Part shown: in pieces, positions 32,952 through 43,169 of the stretch
Layout: each line of letters begins with the position of its first letter
How positions within the stretch are numbered: the first letter of the stretch is position 1
Assembly (NCBI GenBank): GCA_033558025.1
Contig: JAUCEF010000018.1
Location: 620,001 to 684,000, forward strand
From: Phytophthora sp. 'mugwort'
Taxonomy: Eukaryota > Oomycota > Peronosporomycetes > Peronosporales > Peronosporaceae
Length of the DNA stretch: 64,000 bases
Direction: 5' to 3'
Notes under the pieces: model-generated
Seen by the model: only the letters and a program-made list of their open reading frames with translations
The model's database searches: none
What the model was told of the DNA's origin: nothing
Program-made: the position numbers and the translations under genes

Positions 32952-35228
32952 TCAGGGCAACAGCGCTTCGATTGCCTTGGGGAGTGCTTTTGCCGTGGGT
33001 CTCTTCGTCGGCTCCTCCTGCAAACATTCCACTTGAGTTGCCACAAGTTCAGCCGGAAGATTTCAGACATTTAACGTCCTCAAGAGGAAACCCATGCTCC
33101 AAATGTCAACCTCGACTGAATGGGGCAAATCCAACAATATCTCAGGAGCATCCGATTCCGCGTTTAAGTGATACGTTTTTGCAGCCGGCGATGCTACTCC
33201 GCCGTCGAAGTCGATGATAAACCATTATCGCCTTTGCGTTGGTATTTCAGCACATTTCCCATCCCAAGTCTCGATGCATCAGATTGATTGAATGCAGTTT
33301 CAGTAGCGCCTGGAGTACATCGCGCAAGGCATCCAGGAGCTCGGAGACAGTTTTGGGTGGGGAAAGTTGACCAATGGGTGCTAGATTTACGTGTTTTGTT
33401 TTCGTGTATGTGTTCCTTAGCGCCACAATGTTCGGGACTGCATGTCGCTTCATTTGACAATGCCAATTCTTCAGATTGCGAATTATGGTGTCACTTGGCA
33501 TGCTCGAGGGATACGTCTTCACCACACAATCTTCTGCGAACGTTATCTGCACACCATTGCCTCGTTCAATAGTGCCATACTCGGGTATATCCAGCGGCTG
33601 AATAAGATTAACAACTGGTCGGAAAGAGTCGAAAGGTTGAGCAACGCGAGAAAAAACGAAAGCTGGCTGTTGAGATCACCCAAATCATACGTATCGATGG
33701 TTTTCACTTTTGCACCACGCCCTGCATGTCATCTTTCCGAATAGCTAGCAAGCACACTCGCAGTCTCACAGCAGCATAACCAAATATATATGGCGCAGCG
33801 TCGTATCTCCATATCAGTTCCTCGTGCAGTTCTTTAACCGGCACTTGCAACTGGCCACTTATTTTTTCTTCACCGCGAAACACGCACTCACTGCTGTTGT
33901 TGTTGTAGTAGAAGCACAAATCTGGGCGACTGAGGGCAGTAGAAATAGACAAATTCGCGTTCCGACGAAAGTTCCCGTTTGACACGAGCCTCAGCAGTGC
34001 CGCAATCTGGGAGTCCCACATTTGATGATACGTATTTTAAGTAGCGAACTCGGAGCCAGACCCGATGGGATCGATTACATCCCTCAATATACCCGCAGTG
34101 ATATCTGGAAGTGTTTCACGCGGTTCGGGTTCAAACACTTTGCCCAAAATGCTGGATACCTCTCCCATCGTGTTCCTCACTGACACAATATGGAACAATC
34201 TGTCATTGGTGGGGACCTTGGTGTGAAGTGTAAGGATGTGGTTTGCAAATACGACACATTTTACATCGGTTACGTATATAAAACCTTTGGTCCCGACACA
34301 ATCGATATACGCACAGTCTGGTGCAGACGTAAAGTTTCTATCGTCCAAGGCAAAGGTCACGGGTTCGAGTCCCATCGATAACACATTTTATTTTGCATAG
34401 TTTGCATAAATTGCACATAAGGAGGCGCCGCGCGACACCACGACATCTTCCAAGGATCACGTATGTGAACTACACTCATGGTACACGCAATCATTATCAT
34501 GATGACGAAACCAGAGAATGTCCCAGAGTCTCCAGCCAATCAGATAGTCAATAGAGTGTGACGTGTAGGTTTGCATGTGATGTAGAGGAATGGTTGGTCA
34601 CCGTGCGGAGAATATCCAGCGTGGCACAAAGGACACACAAGAGCCTCCATGGCGGCTTAGATATAGCGCTAGCGAACTAAGGACCGCCCAAAATGAATCA
34701 CTTCCAAATTTCCTTCCTACTCGACAACTCCTTCTCCTTCTCCTCCGCCCCACATCATTACATGAAGCGCGCGTTGCAGGTGCTCGCTTAAATCATCACA
34801 AGTCGACGGTAGCACTGTAACCTGCTCGTCCTTGAACGCCTTTATCCAAGCGTCCGGGGGGGGGGGGTCTTCCGTCCTTTTCCGTTTCGTGTTATCCCCT
34901 TCCGGAACCACGAGCACGTGAATCACATCCTCTCTGAGCGAAACCTTCGGCCCAAAAAGGCTCGGTTTGGCCAGCTTCCACGACACGCGCGTCTCCACAT
35001 ATAAAGAGACATCTCGGCTCTGAAGCACCGCGTCCAGAGTATCGTCGTCTTTCAGCCACGTGTTGCCCTGCTTCGCTAGGAAGAGCTTAAGCTTCCGCGA
35101 AGGAACAGTGATGTCATCATTCTTCTCCGTAATCTTCTCCTTCAAATGACCCACCGTCTTCTTATCGTCGATATCCACAGGGAAACGTCCACTCTCCCTT
35201 CTCGTACTAGCGCGCACATCAGAGTCAT
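32952..35228 (-). pseudogene. Crinkler (CRN)-type effector with kinase-like C-terminus, broken
   Basis: MTLMCALVREGR at 35228 begins the CRN N-terminal domain. LKLFLAKQGNTWL (LFLAK motif) and VIHVLVVPEGDN (HVLVVP motif) follow, then DAWIKAFKDEQVTVLPSTCD. After an interrupted linker the C-terminal region reads MWDSQIAALLRLVSNGNFRR, SRPDLCFYYNN, CVFRGEEKISGQLQVPVKEL and WRYDAAPYIFGYAAV. A kinase-like end has HSINLMHRDLGWE (HRD loop), a DFDGG metal loop and an APEILLDLPHSVEVDIWSMG helix. CRNs are oomycete proteins delivered into host cells. Several frameshifts, a poly-G run near 34860 and a tRNA-like insertion split it. It lies ~135 bases inside the right terminal repeat of the Polinton. Confidence 0.75.
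34319..34394 (+). ncRNA. tRNA-like Pol III promoter (SINE or tRNA relic)
   Basis: TGGTGCAGACG (34319) fits the A-box TRGYNNARNNG and GGTTCGAGTCC (34362) fits the B-box. A TTTTATTTT run follows at 34386. The T-arm forms with one mismatch, but I cannot pair an acceptor stem, so this is more likely the head of a tRNA-derived SINE than a working tRNA. It lies in the linker of the Crinkler gene; the non-CRN sequence 34385-34716 may be the SINE body. Confidence 0.4.
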
Positions 35229-35364
35229 CTCCACCGTCTTGTACTTGGGGTGACAGATTCTCGAATGAGAGAAAAGAGGGGAGGGGAAATTTTGTTCGAT
35301 CGTACTTAAACTGGAAACAATGGTGTGGTAACATAGGTTGCAGGAAGGTAGAACCATTCTCAGA

Positions 35365-35525
35365 CCTATCTAATATGTAATAGATGACTCCTAACGCTCT
35401 GAGGTTATGGATTGATTGTCGGGTAAGAAACAGCAGCTGGTCGTTAGAAACGATGAAACCTACTCTTCTTGTAAAAGTATGGTAAGAAAAAAAACTGCCG
35501 GCGTAATGTGCTAAGTATTACTACT
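35365..35525. repeat. Right terminal inverted repeat of Polinton-like element
   Basis: Reverse complement of the left end; the last 15 bases CTAAGTATTACTACT mirror the left terminus exactly. Both ends share the CGCCGGC and AACCTCAGAGCGTTA blocks. A short stretch of flanking sequence, GACGAG, follows. Confidence 0.85.
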
Positions 35526-36087
35526 GACGAGAAGGTCGACGAGTCTTTGAGGTCTGCTGATCGAATCGGATCCGGTGTGAAGGCTGGGAAGATAGACAGC
35601 TCCGGCAATGTTGTCGGTCTTGAAATAGACTTGGGCACTGCCATCTGTGACGAGCCAATGCAGTATTTAGGCAAAGGAACATGTACCAGTGAGTCGTCCT
35701 GTTAGGCAAAAGTTCACTCGGAATCTGAAGTTTAATGTGTCGTTGAGGACAACCCACACTCGCACCGAGTCGGTGGGTCGATCTGCTAAGCGACGGACGC
35801 TTTGTAGTCGTCAGCTAGGGACCAAACAAGATGTTGTAGCTGCTGCCGCCACCGATGGAGCCAAGAGGCGTTGCGCTCGATGATTCAAGTCGCGCGTAGA
35901 ACGCGACCGGTCTCTGATTGGTAAAAAAACAGAAGTTGAATTGAATGTAGCTATTTTAAGCTGTGACCAGTCCTCTATTGCTTAAAAGGATCATTTTGCC
36001 AAACAGATAGCAGACACTGTAGATATTGGACGCTTTTAATTAAAATCCAAGATAACATTGTTTCAAGACTGGAATTAGCTTTTGTTT
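35526..36087. other. Flank with a short coding-like remnant
   Basis: The plus strand from 35526 reads DEKVDESLRSADRIGSGVKA and GLEIDLGTAICDEPMQYLGK in one frame to 35703, then an Arg-rich frame to 35883. No family is recognised. Because it starts exactly at the Polinton border, it is probably the right half of whatever the Polinton inserted into. Confidence 0.35.
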
Positions 36088-39000
36088 TTAACGTTGCTGG
36101 TGGTTGTTGAATCGCATGACCAGCGCTGTAAGCACTCGAAAAGCTATCAGAATACCGGCAAAGATCCCCATATACTGCACAATGTGTTCGTGCTTGGCAC
36201 CGAAGACTTCCTGGATGTAATTCTTGATTGAAATCTCGGCCACAATTGACGGGGCATTCTGCACAATTCGACAGCCCAACGGGTAGTCGGAGAAGTCGAA
36301 CGACGCTAAGTTGCTTGAAGTGGCAGACGCAAGAGCAATCTCAGTGAGCTACTTGTCAGAGCAATCGCCAAACACAATTGCCACTAATACTGAGAACGAA
36401 CAACGAAGCGGGACGATGTCGTAAATCCACTTGTATCCAGTCGGAATCTGCCATGCTGGAGGATTAAAGCCCGACAACATGAGGCCGATCGAGTTGATTA
36501 AAACACCGAGGATTGTTGCTAACTCCATAGTGGGAGCAGTAAACGTGGTGAGTTGTGCGAGTAAGCTTCTAACAGTATAAAAAGTTGGAGGTTAATCCAG
36601 TAGAGTACAGCGTTGGAAAATCCTCCCAAGTCCCACCATTGGGTAGTATACTACCATGAAGACCAGCGCACCGACGACAACATACGGGACTCTTCTAGGA
36701 TGAAACTCAGCAAGAACCACATGCTGTTATACGTCTGCGCTGCTCGTTCGCGGTAAAACACCGCCCGTTCCTCGTAAATCAGAGGCAATCCACTCATAAA
36801 AGAGAATATAGCGATGAACATCGTCGAGAGGTAAATCATACCCCTCCGCTGTTAATTCTCTGGTACGTCTCGTATTCTCCGCCTAAGTAGACGAATCCAA
36901 AGATGAGTCCCAATAGTAACGAAATCCCGAAGCGAGGCAAATTGTATGAAGGTGTCCGCCAGTATGTGGTGAAGTGACGCTGCAGCAAGAATCGCAGTTA
37001 TGTGGCATTGCTGGCTGCACGTTTGTCAGGAAATGCAGCGGTTGCAACTCAGTTGACGGCTGGGACAGACCTGTTTCCGTGTGTTTGCTGTTCAGTAGCG
37101 ACTTGTTAGAGCTGCGATTAAAGCACAGGTCAAAGTCACTGTCATCATTTGTCTCGCTTGTGGCCATCGTGGCTACTTCCTGGTCCTTACCAACACCTGC
37201 GCCAATAACTTCCAACATCCATGTAGCTGGATTGTAGTCTTCCTTAATACGAGGCGCGTTTGGTATCGTCTCAATATATGTGACGACAACGCTGCCTTCA
37301 TGTCCAATTTCACCAAAGTACACCATGTTGCCACCGCGCTTTAATAGCAACAAAATGTCGAAGAGGAAGAAGACATACGACGAAGGCTGGTGAATGGTGC
37401 ACAAGACAGTACGTCCCGAATCCGTCACGTGACGCACGCCGTCCATGATCATTTTGGCTGAATGAGCATCTAATCTACTGGTCGGTTCATCCAAGAAGAG
37501 CACACTTGGCTGTGCAGCCATCTCCATCCAATCGTAAGACGCTTCATATTCTCCATTGAACTCCCATAGATGATATGATCGTCGATCTCTTCAAGACCAA
37601 GCAGCTCTAGACACTCGTTGACAGTATCGTGCTTGACACTGTCGGGGATCTCGGAATCTTGGCGAAGAAAAGCTGCGAACGTCAAGGCTTCGCGGAAAGT
37701 CGACGCCGTCGAGTGGACATCCGTTTGTTCGCAGTATCCGGTACAATGACGGACGCTTCTGTCGGTAGCAGGGAATCCATTAAGCAGGATGTCGCCCTTA
37801 ATGGTTCCATCCGTTTTTACGCCCTGCAATGACGTACATCAGCGTTGTTTTACCCGCTCCAGACGACCCCATTAGTGCAGTCATGGTGCCAGGTAGAGCA
37901 TATCCCGTAATGCCCTGAAGTAAGTCGACATTCTGTGCAGGTTGTCCATTGCCACCAGGTACAGATACAATGTACCACAAGTCCTTGAACGCGGCAGCTA
38001 CAGGCTGCACCTTGGCTTTTGAGTGTACGTTCTTCACATTGAGTACATGATTACCATCGCTGAGATTTAAGCTGTTGGATTCATCTGCATGAGGTGATGC
38101 CAGTAAACTGTAAGTAGCATCCATGGGAGCACCTTCCTTGAGCTCCTCGGGCAGCGCGACGTTTTCAGGGCGTTCATAGCGACGATACTCGAGCACAAGT
38201 ACGACATTGTCGTCAACAAAACGTAGCTGGTGACGAGAAAGATCGCACCGTAGATGACCCAGGACTTCTCCGGAGGCACACCGAATAGACTTATTGAGTA
38301 CTCGCCCATAGTTTGACCATACGTGGAGCAGTAGTTGACATGTTCGTAGAGGCAGATGTCGAGCTTGCTGCTCCGGTACTGACTCACAGCGATGCCACGC
38401 ACAGTCCAGGCCACTGGATCGAGCTAATAGATCCAAACCAACAGGTTGGGATATTGTCCTTGGAGACGATAAAGCCAGCAAAAAGCACGAAGACGAGGAC
38501 GACGACCATTCCAATGGGCTTGGCAATGTTTAGATTCGGTGAGGCAGCGGCCAGCAGGAAGTAGACGGAAGAGAAGATCAAGATTATTAGTGTCAGGAAC
38601 ATCTCGAACAGAAAGAAGGCTTCAATGTTGTCTACGAAGCCTCCGAACCAGTAAACGAGCGACCCAAAGACGAGACTTTCCATGAGAGCAAGCGGGATCT
38701 GACTCAATGAAGACGCGAGCACATACGATGACATACGGTAGAAGTTGGCAGCTCGTTGTTTGTAGAACACAGCGGGGGCGTCGTAGAACACTACGAGATT
38801 GGCTTCCTGACCCAGACCAAGAAAGAGCGACGCTGCGAACATGACCCCAATCGCAACTTGAGCGTCTGCCACATTCATTTGGTAGAACAGACTACCGAAG
38901 AGAAGACCGACAACCACAACCATAGACAGTCGACCTTTAACGAAAGCGTCGTTGCGCTTCGTTAAGGTGGCCTCCCGTTTCAAGAGCATCCATAAAAAAA

Positions 39001-40240
39001 CTACCCCCAAAACTCTGATGGAATTCAGGAACATCGTCAATAAACTACATCGTTGTCGTGACGATTTCCCGTTTCTCCGCTTCAGCTTCCAACCGCTGGA
39101 AGAGAGACGATCTGACCCAAAGATCGGCATATTCTTGAGCATTACGAGGAGGAACCACGTTATTCGTCAGTGACTGAACATTCTCATACTGTGTCCGATT
39201 CTACGTCGCAAGTTCGCAAAGGAAGTCGGCAATGTCTTTGCCAGACGGGCAAATCAATCCCAATGACTCAAAGTACGTTTGCACCGATACCGTCGGTCCA
39301 TGATACAAAACTCGGCCTTGGTTCAGTAGCAACACATCGTCGAAAAGCGAGAAAATCTAGGGTGATGGCTGCAGAAGTGAGATGACGACAGTGCGGTTCA
39401 ATGTCTTGGCAATGCTGCATTGAGCTGCAACGATGTCGAATGCGGTGGCGCTGTCGAGTCCCGTACTGACCTCGTCCATGAGCGTCACGTACTTGAGGCC
39501 AAACTCCATCTCGCCCGTTTCGTTCGTCGCTTTTCTCCTCCAGAAATGCCGCGATGCATCGCGTTGCCCACAGTTGTGTGCTGGCAAGCATCGAGTCAGA
39601 GCGACCTCAGGACGATGTCCGGTAAGTACTGAAAGATGCTGCGTGTAGCCTCAATTGCAATTGCATTTTCTGCTGGTGTGTCATTCGTCAATTAAGTCTC
39701 GAGATATTCACTGAGTGTGGCACCGCAGCATTCGTGCGCGAACTCAAACGTCTCGTGCACCGTCAGAGAGGGCAAATGCGTGTCGGTTGAATCACGTAGC
39801 CAACGAACTGCGGTAAGCGCTTCAAAAGGTTGTCTCGAGAGATCCCATCGGAATGAATCTCACCTTCGAGAGTGATATCCTCGTCCATAGGGAACCGCCC
39901 ACTGAGGAGCTTGAGAAGTGCCGACTTGCCTGCTCTGGATTGTCACAAGTGTGGCAGTTCCAGGTCGGAATGATCCCGTCACGTCTTGCAAAATGTGCTT
40001 GCGTACAGAATGTTTTTGCGCAGAGAGGACGCGACGGATTTCATGACTTCATTGGTGCGTGTTGGCAGTTGGTTGCCAGTGACTTGCTGGTCTTTTGTCG
40101 GTTGTGTGACTAGATCCACCGATAATGACACGTGCGGGAATCGAATACCCATCTGCGGGAACGATTCACCAAGCGCAGTCTCCACTTTGCCCGCAATACC
40201 GCAATATCTTCGTGCAGCTTCTGCGGACCGTGCGAGCTCT
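36088..40240 (-). pseudogene. Full-size ABCG (PDR-type) transporter, broken copy
   Basis: It can be followed along its whole length against the intact gene at 50405-54688. N-terminal HEDI and KVETALGESFPQMGIRFPHV sit near 40.2 kb, the first nucleotide-binding domain is very damaged (39.9-39.3 kb), and the first membrane half is open (FFYQMNVADAQVAIGVMFA, VFYKQRAANFYRMSSYVL). The second nucleotide-binding domain has GSSGAGKTTLM and VLFLDEPTS. The terminal segment ends FNNHQQR at 36091. Several frameshifts and stops break it. It is inverted relative to the intact copy, with 10 kb between the two N-termini. The parent family pumps lipids and drugs across the plasma membrane. Confidence 0.85.
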
Positions 40241-41085
40241 CTTTACCCGATGTATACGCGACTTCTAGTCCCGGAGAGGTCATTGAATCAGGTGAAAGTA
40301 GCTCTTCTTTTTGTATTGGGAGTTCCGGTTGTTGTCGGTCTGGTTGCGAATTGGAGAATGAAACTCAAAGGCGCTTGCTTGCGGTACGAAGCGTTGTTTG
40401 GGCCCAGCTTCGCTGCCGTAATACGAAAGATTTAGCGAGTCTAAGATACAGTGTGTTTTAAAATTTGCAAATCTCGAGAATCATGATTCTGGCAGCTCTG
40501 TGGAGCCATAAACACATAAGCCATAAACACATGAGAGTGACTATTGTCACAAGCTGAAATCAGTTGTTTGTATTTAAATGTTATAAAAAGGTACAGAATT
40601 CTGCTTGTGGTTTAACATCTATACGCAGTGTGCTAAACGCAGAACCGAGTATTGTCCTTCTGGCGAGCGATGCCAAGGTTGCGAGTCGTAACGGGAATAG
40701 GATTCTGCCAGTGCGAGCATTAATCGTAATTCGGAGCGCGCAGCATTGGCGAACCCGCGACACTCGTTTCCCAGATTGTGTCAATAGGCACTCTACACTA
40801 AGTAATTACCGCAAATCTCAGGATGGGATGGATGCACACGTAATGATCGCAGTTCCGCAAGGATAAACGGTTCTCTCTCTTTATAATACCAACTTTTCGC
40901 CAGCGTCTATAGCGTCCACATGTTTGTCAAAAAGTTGCATATGTTTATGGCTCCGCAGTCCTGCCAGATTTTCTGTTCCCGAGATTTATATTTTGTATGA
41001 CGTACGAAAATAGATGACCCGTCGCTCTCTCACTCGTGTGTAAGTCAGTACCTCCGCCCAGTACAAGCATCACGGCGCACGCTCG
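40241..41085. other. Intergenic region
   Basis: Upstream of the ABC pseudogene and of the next plus-strand gene. Short open frames only. No clear repeat or RNA gene seen. Confidence 0.3.
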
Positions 41086-41849
41086 ATGAGCCATGTATTG
41101 GAACTCGATACCGACGAACAAAGTCGAGAAGCTGTAGGCGCACCTGGGCTCAAGACGGATGGAGATGAACAAGCTCGTTTCAGCTATCGAGCTTACACGC
41201 CGCAATTGATGGACACCCAGGAGATGCAGACGTTGAGAACTGCGCTGGACCGGAGCGACATCCAGATCCAACAGCAGGGACACCTGCAAGAATTTGTGCC
41301 TCGAAAACCCGCGTCCAAACTGCGTCGGTGGTACGGCCTGCCACGGACCCATCGAACGATGAACCGTCCGACAATGTCGGCGGGTCCGTCTTCCCGGCTC
41401 GAAAGCTCAGATTTCAGTACCAAGAACGCTAATAATCCATCGCGAGAGCGTCCAGCGACTTCGAGAAGACCAATGTGCACTGGAGTTAAAACGGCCGAGT
41501 TTGCGAGGATTCTGAAGAAGGAAGCACGTCAAGTTCGAGGTGATGTTACTAGAAGTTCTTCCATTCGATCCTACATCGTCTTGTTGCTGATTCAATGCTA
41601 GTTTCTCTCTCAATGTAGAACTGGAACACCGCTACGAGGAGACCAAGCGCTCGTTGTTGGAAGTACGTGAAGTCTTCATTTGTTCTACACTATTTGTTAA
41701 TTGGGATGGATGTTTAACTTAATGAACCGCAGTACATTGAAGTTGTAACTTCATGCAAACCAAATGATCGAGTCGGCGGCCAAGAAGTCTACGAACAACT
41801 TGCTGACCTGGTGTCCTTCGCAGCTCAGTGCTCGAGTAGTTCGAGATAA
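41086..41849 (+). CDS. Unknown three-exon protein, ~204 residues
   Basis: Proposed exons are 41086-41539, 41619-41662 and 41733-41849. Introns start GTGATG and GTACGT and end TGTAG and CGCAG, and the joined frame stays open to TAA at 41847. The protein starts MSHVLELDTDEQSREAVGAP, is polar and Arg/Ser-rich in the middle, and ends in a helical segment including HRYEETKRSLLE and EVYEQLADLVSFAAQCSSSS. No domain is recognised. It converges on the Rab-like gene 72 bases downstream. The exon structure is inferred from splice consensus and frame continuity. If intron 1 were retained the protein would stop at 41601. Confidence 0.6.
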
Positions 41850-41921
41850 AAATAATATAAAAATTTGCAAGTCCATTTCATAGGCTTTTTGGGTTATTTA
41901 GAGAAAGTGGATAAGCGTTGG

Positions 41922-43049
41922 TTAGAAAAACTTGCAGTCAAATAGCGAGTTTGATCCCCGCTTTTTGCCATTGAGCTCAATGGTAGCGACCGAGGCCTCT
42001 TGGACGTCAGTCAGTCGCGCTCGGTGGATGGCTGCAACGATATCACGAAAGGCTTCGTTCACGTTGTGTCCTGTCTTGGCCGACGTCTCGATGTACGCCA
42101 TGTGGTGTTCAGCTGCAAATTGTCGAGCTTCATCAGCTGTCACAGCTCTTTTGTCCGCGGGGAGGTCGCATTTGTTGCCGACGAGTGTTGCGTGTAGTCC
42201 AGGCTCCGCAACATTGAGTAGTTGATCGAGCCATCTCTCGACGTTGAGTAAACTCGCACGGTTGCCAACATCGAAAACTAGCAACGCTCCAGCAGCTTTT
42301 CGATAGTAGGTCGACATCATGGCATGGAAACGTTCCTGTCCAGCAGTATCCCAGATTTGCGCCTTGACGTCGATATCGTCGACTTTGACAGTGTGAGTGA
42401 GAAACTCGACGCCAATGGTGGACGTGAAGTCGTCATTGAACTCGCCCTTGTGCAGGCGGCTGATCAAATTGGTTTTGCCAACACCTGAGTTCCCAAGCAG
42501 AACAACTGGTAGGGAAGGACACGGAAGTTAGACTCAAGAACATTATTTTCTAAATGGGAATATTAAGATCATACTTTTGTTGACGGGGGGGTTACGGGGG
42601 CTTTTTGGAATCGTCGGAGTCGGGTACGTATGCATTCCCACGGGTTCAGCCGTGCGAGTTTCACTTGAAACAGGTGGGGGTTTGATGCAGAATTTTGTGC
42701 CATATCTGCGAACAGTAGAAAAGTGTAAGTTAGTACAGAGATTGCGAGTTATTACACATGAGGGGACATACTTCTTGTCGAGTTCAGCGTAGAGTAGATG
42801 CATTTGGTGACCGTAGGCCTCTACCAACGCATCCACGTCTTCTAATTTGTCATGCAGGCCTTGTCTCGTGTAAAAGTCTCGAAGGAATTCGTGCGGTGTG
42901 AGCGTCTCCACGTCGTCGAAAATGGCCAGTGGGTTCCTCGAGAAGAACCCCTTGGCAGGAGGTGTGGCACATGGTACATAGTCCGCCATCTCTCGTCCTT
43001 CACAAATCACGAATACTGAGTAACCTTGTGGCAATTGCTGTGTGCTCAA
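41922..43049 (-). CDS. Rab-family small GTPase with N-terminal extension
   Basis: Proposed exons on the minus strand are 43049-42772, 42705-42575 and 42505-41922, giving 330 residues with good GT-AG borders (GTATGT...CGCAG; GTATGA...ACCAG). The last exon holds the G domain: P-loop VLLGNSGVGKTNLISR, switch I TSTIGVEF, G3 WDTAGQERF, G4 GNKCD and G5 ETSAK. The last four residues are CKFF, a possible CaaX prenylation box rather than the usual Rab double Cys. The first ~135 residues are not part of a Rab: MSTQQLPQGYSVFVICEG, a helical TPHEFLRDFYTRQGLHDKLE, then a Pro-rich linker. Rabs direct vesicle traffic; the extension may target or regulate it. Confidence 0.8.
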
Positions 43050-43169
43050 TAGTGATGGCTAAGGCGGGTGTTGCACTGAGCTATTGAAAGAAAACGTCAG
43101 GAATAGCTGCAACCGGCACCCGTTGAAACGACAAGTCGTAGCGACCAAAGTCCTGGATACGCCTCGGGT

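Larger units (their letters stand above)
14059..35525. mobile_element. Polinton/Maverick-type endogenous virus
   Basis: The element is bounded by inverted repeats that start AGTAGTAATACTTAG and end CTAAGTATTACTACT. Polintons are known for AG-type termini, long inverted repeats and 6-bp target duplications; the flanking hexamers here are GACACG and GACGAG, matching at four of six positions. Inside are a major capsid protein, penton, packaging ATPase, adenain-like protease, a core-like basic protein, PolB and a chromodomain integrase, which is the hallmark gene set. An S74-tipped fibre and several unknown genes are added. A Harbinger transposon and a Crinkler gene lie near the right end. Total 21.5 kb. 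Nearly all genes are broken, so it is inactive. Confidence 0.85.

Noticed and set aside
34319..34394. Functional tRNA gene
   Set aside because: A and B boxes are present, but no acceptor stem could be paired and the T stem has a mismatch; a SINE head or relic is more likely.
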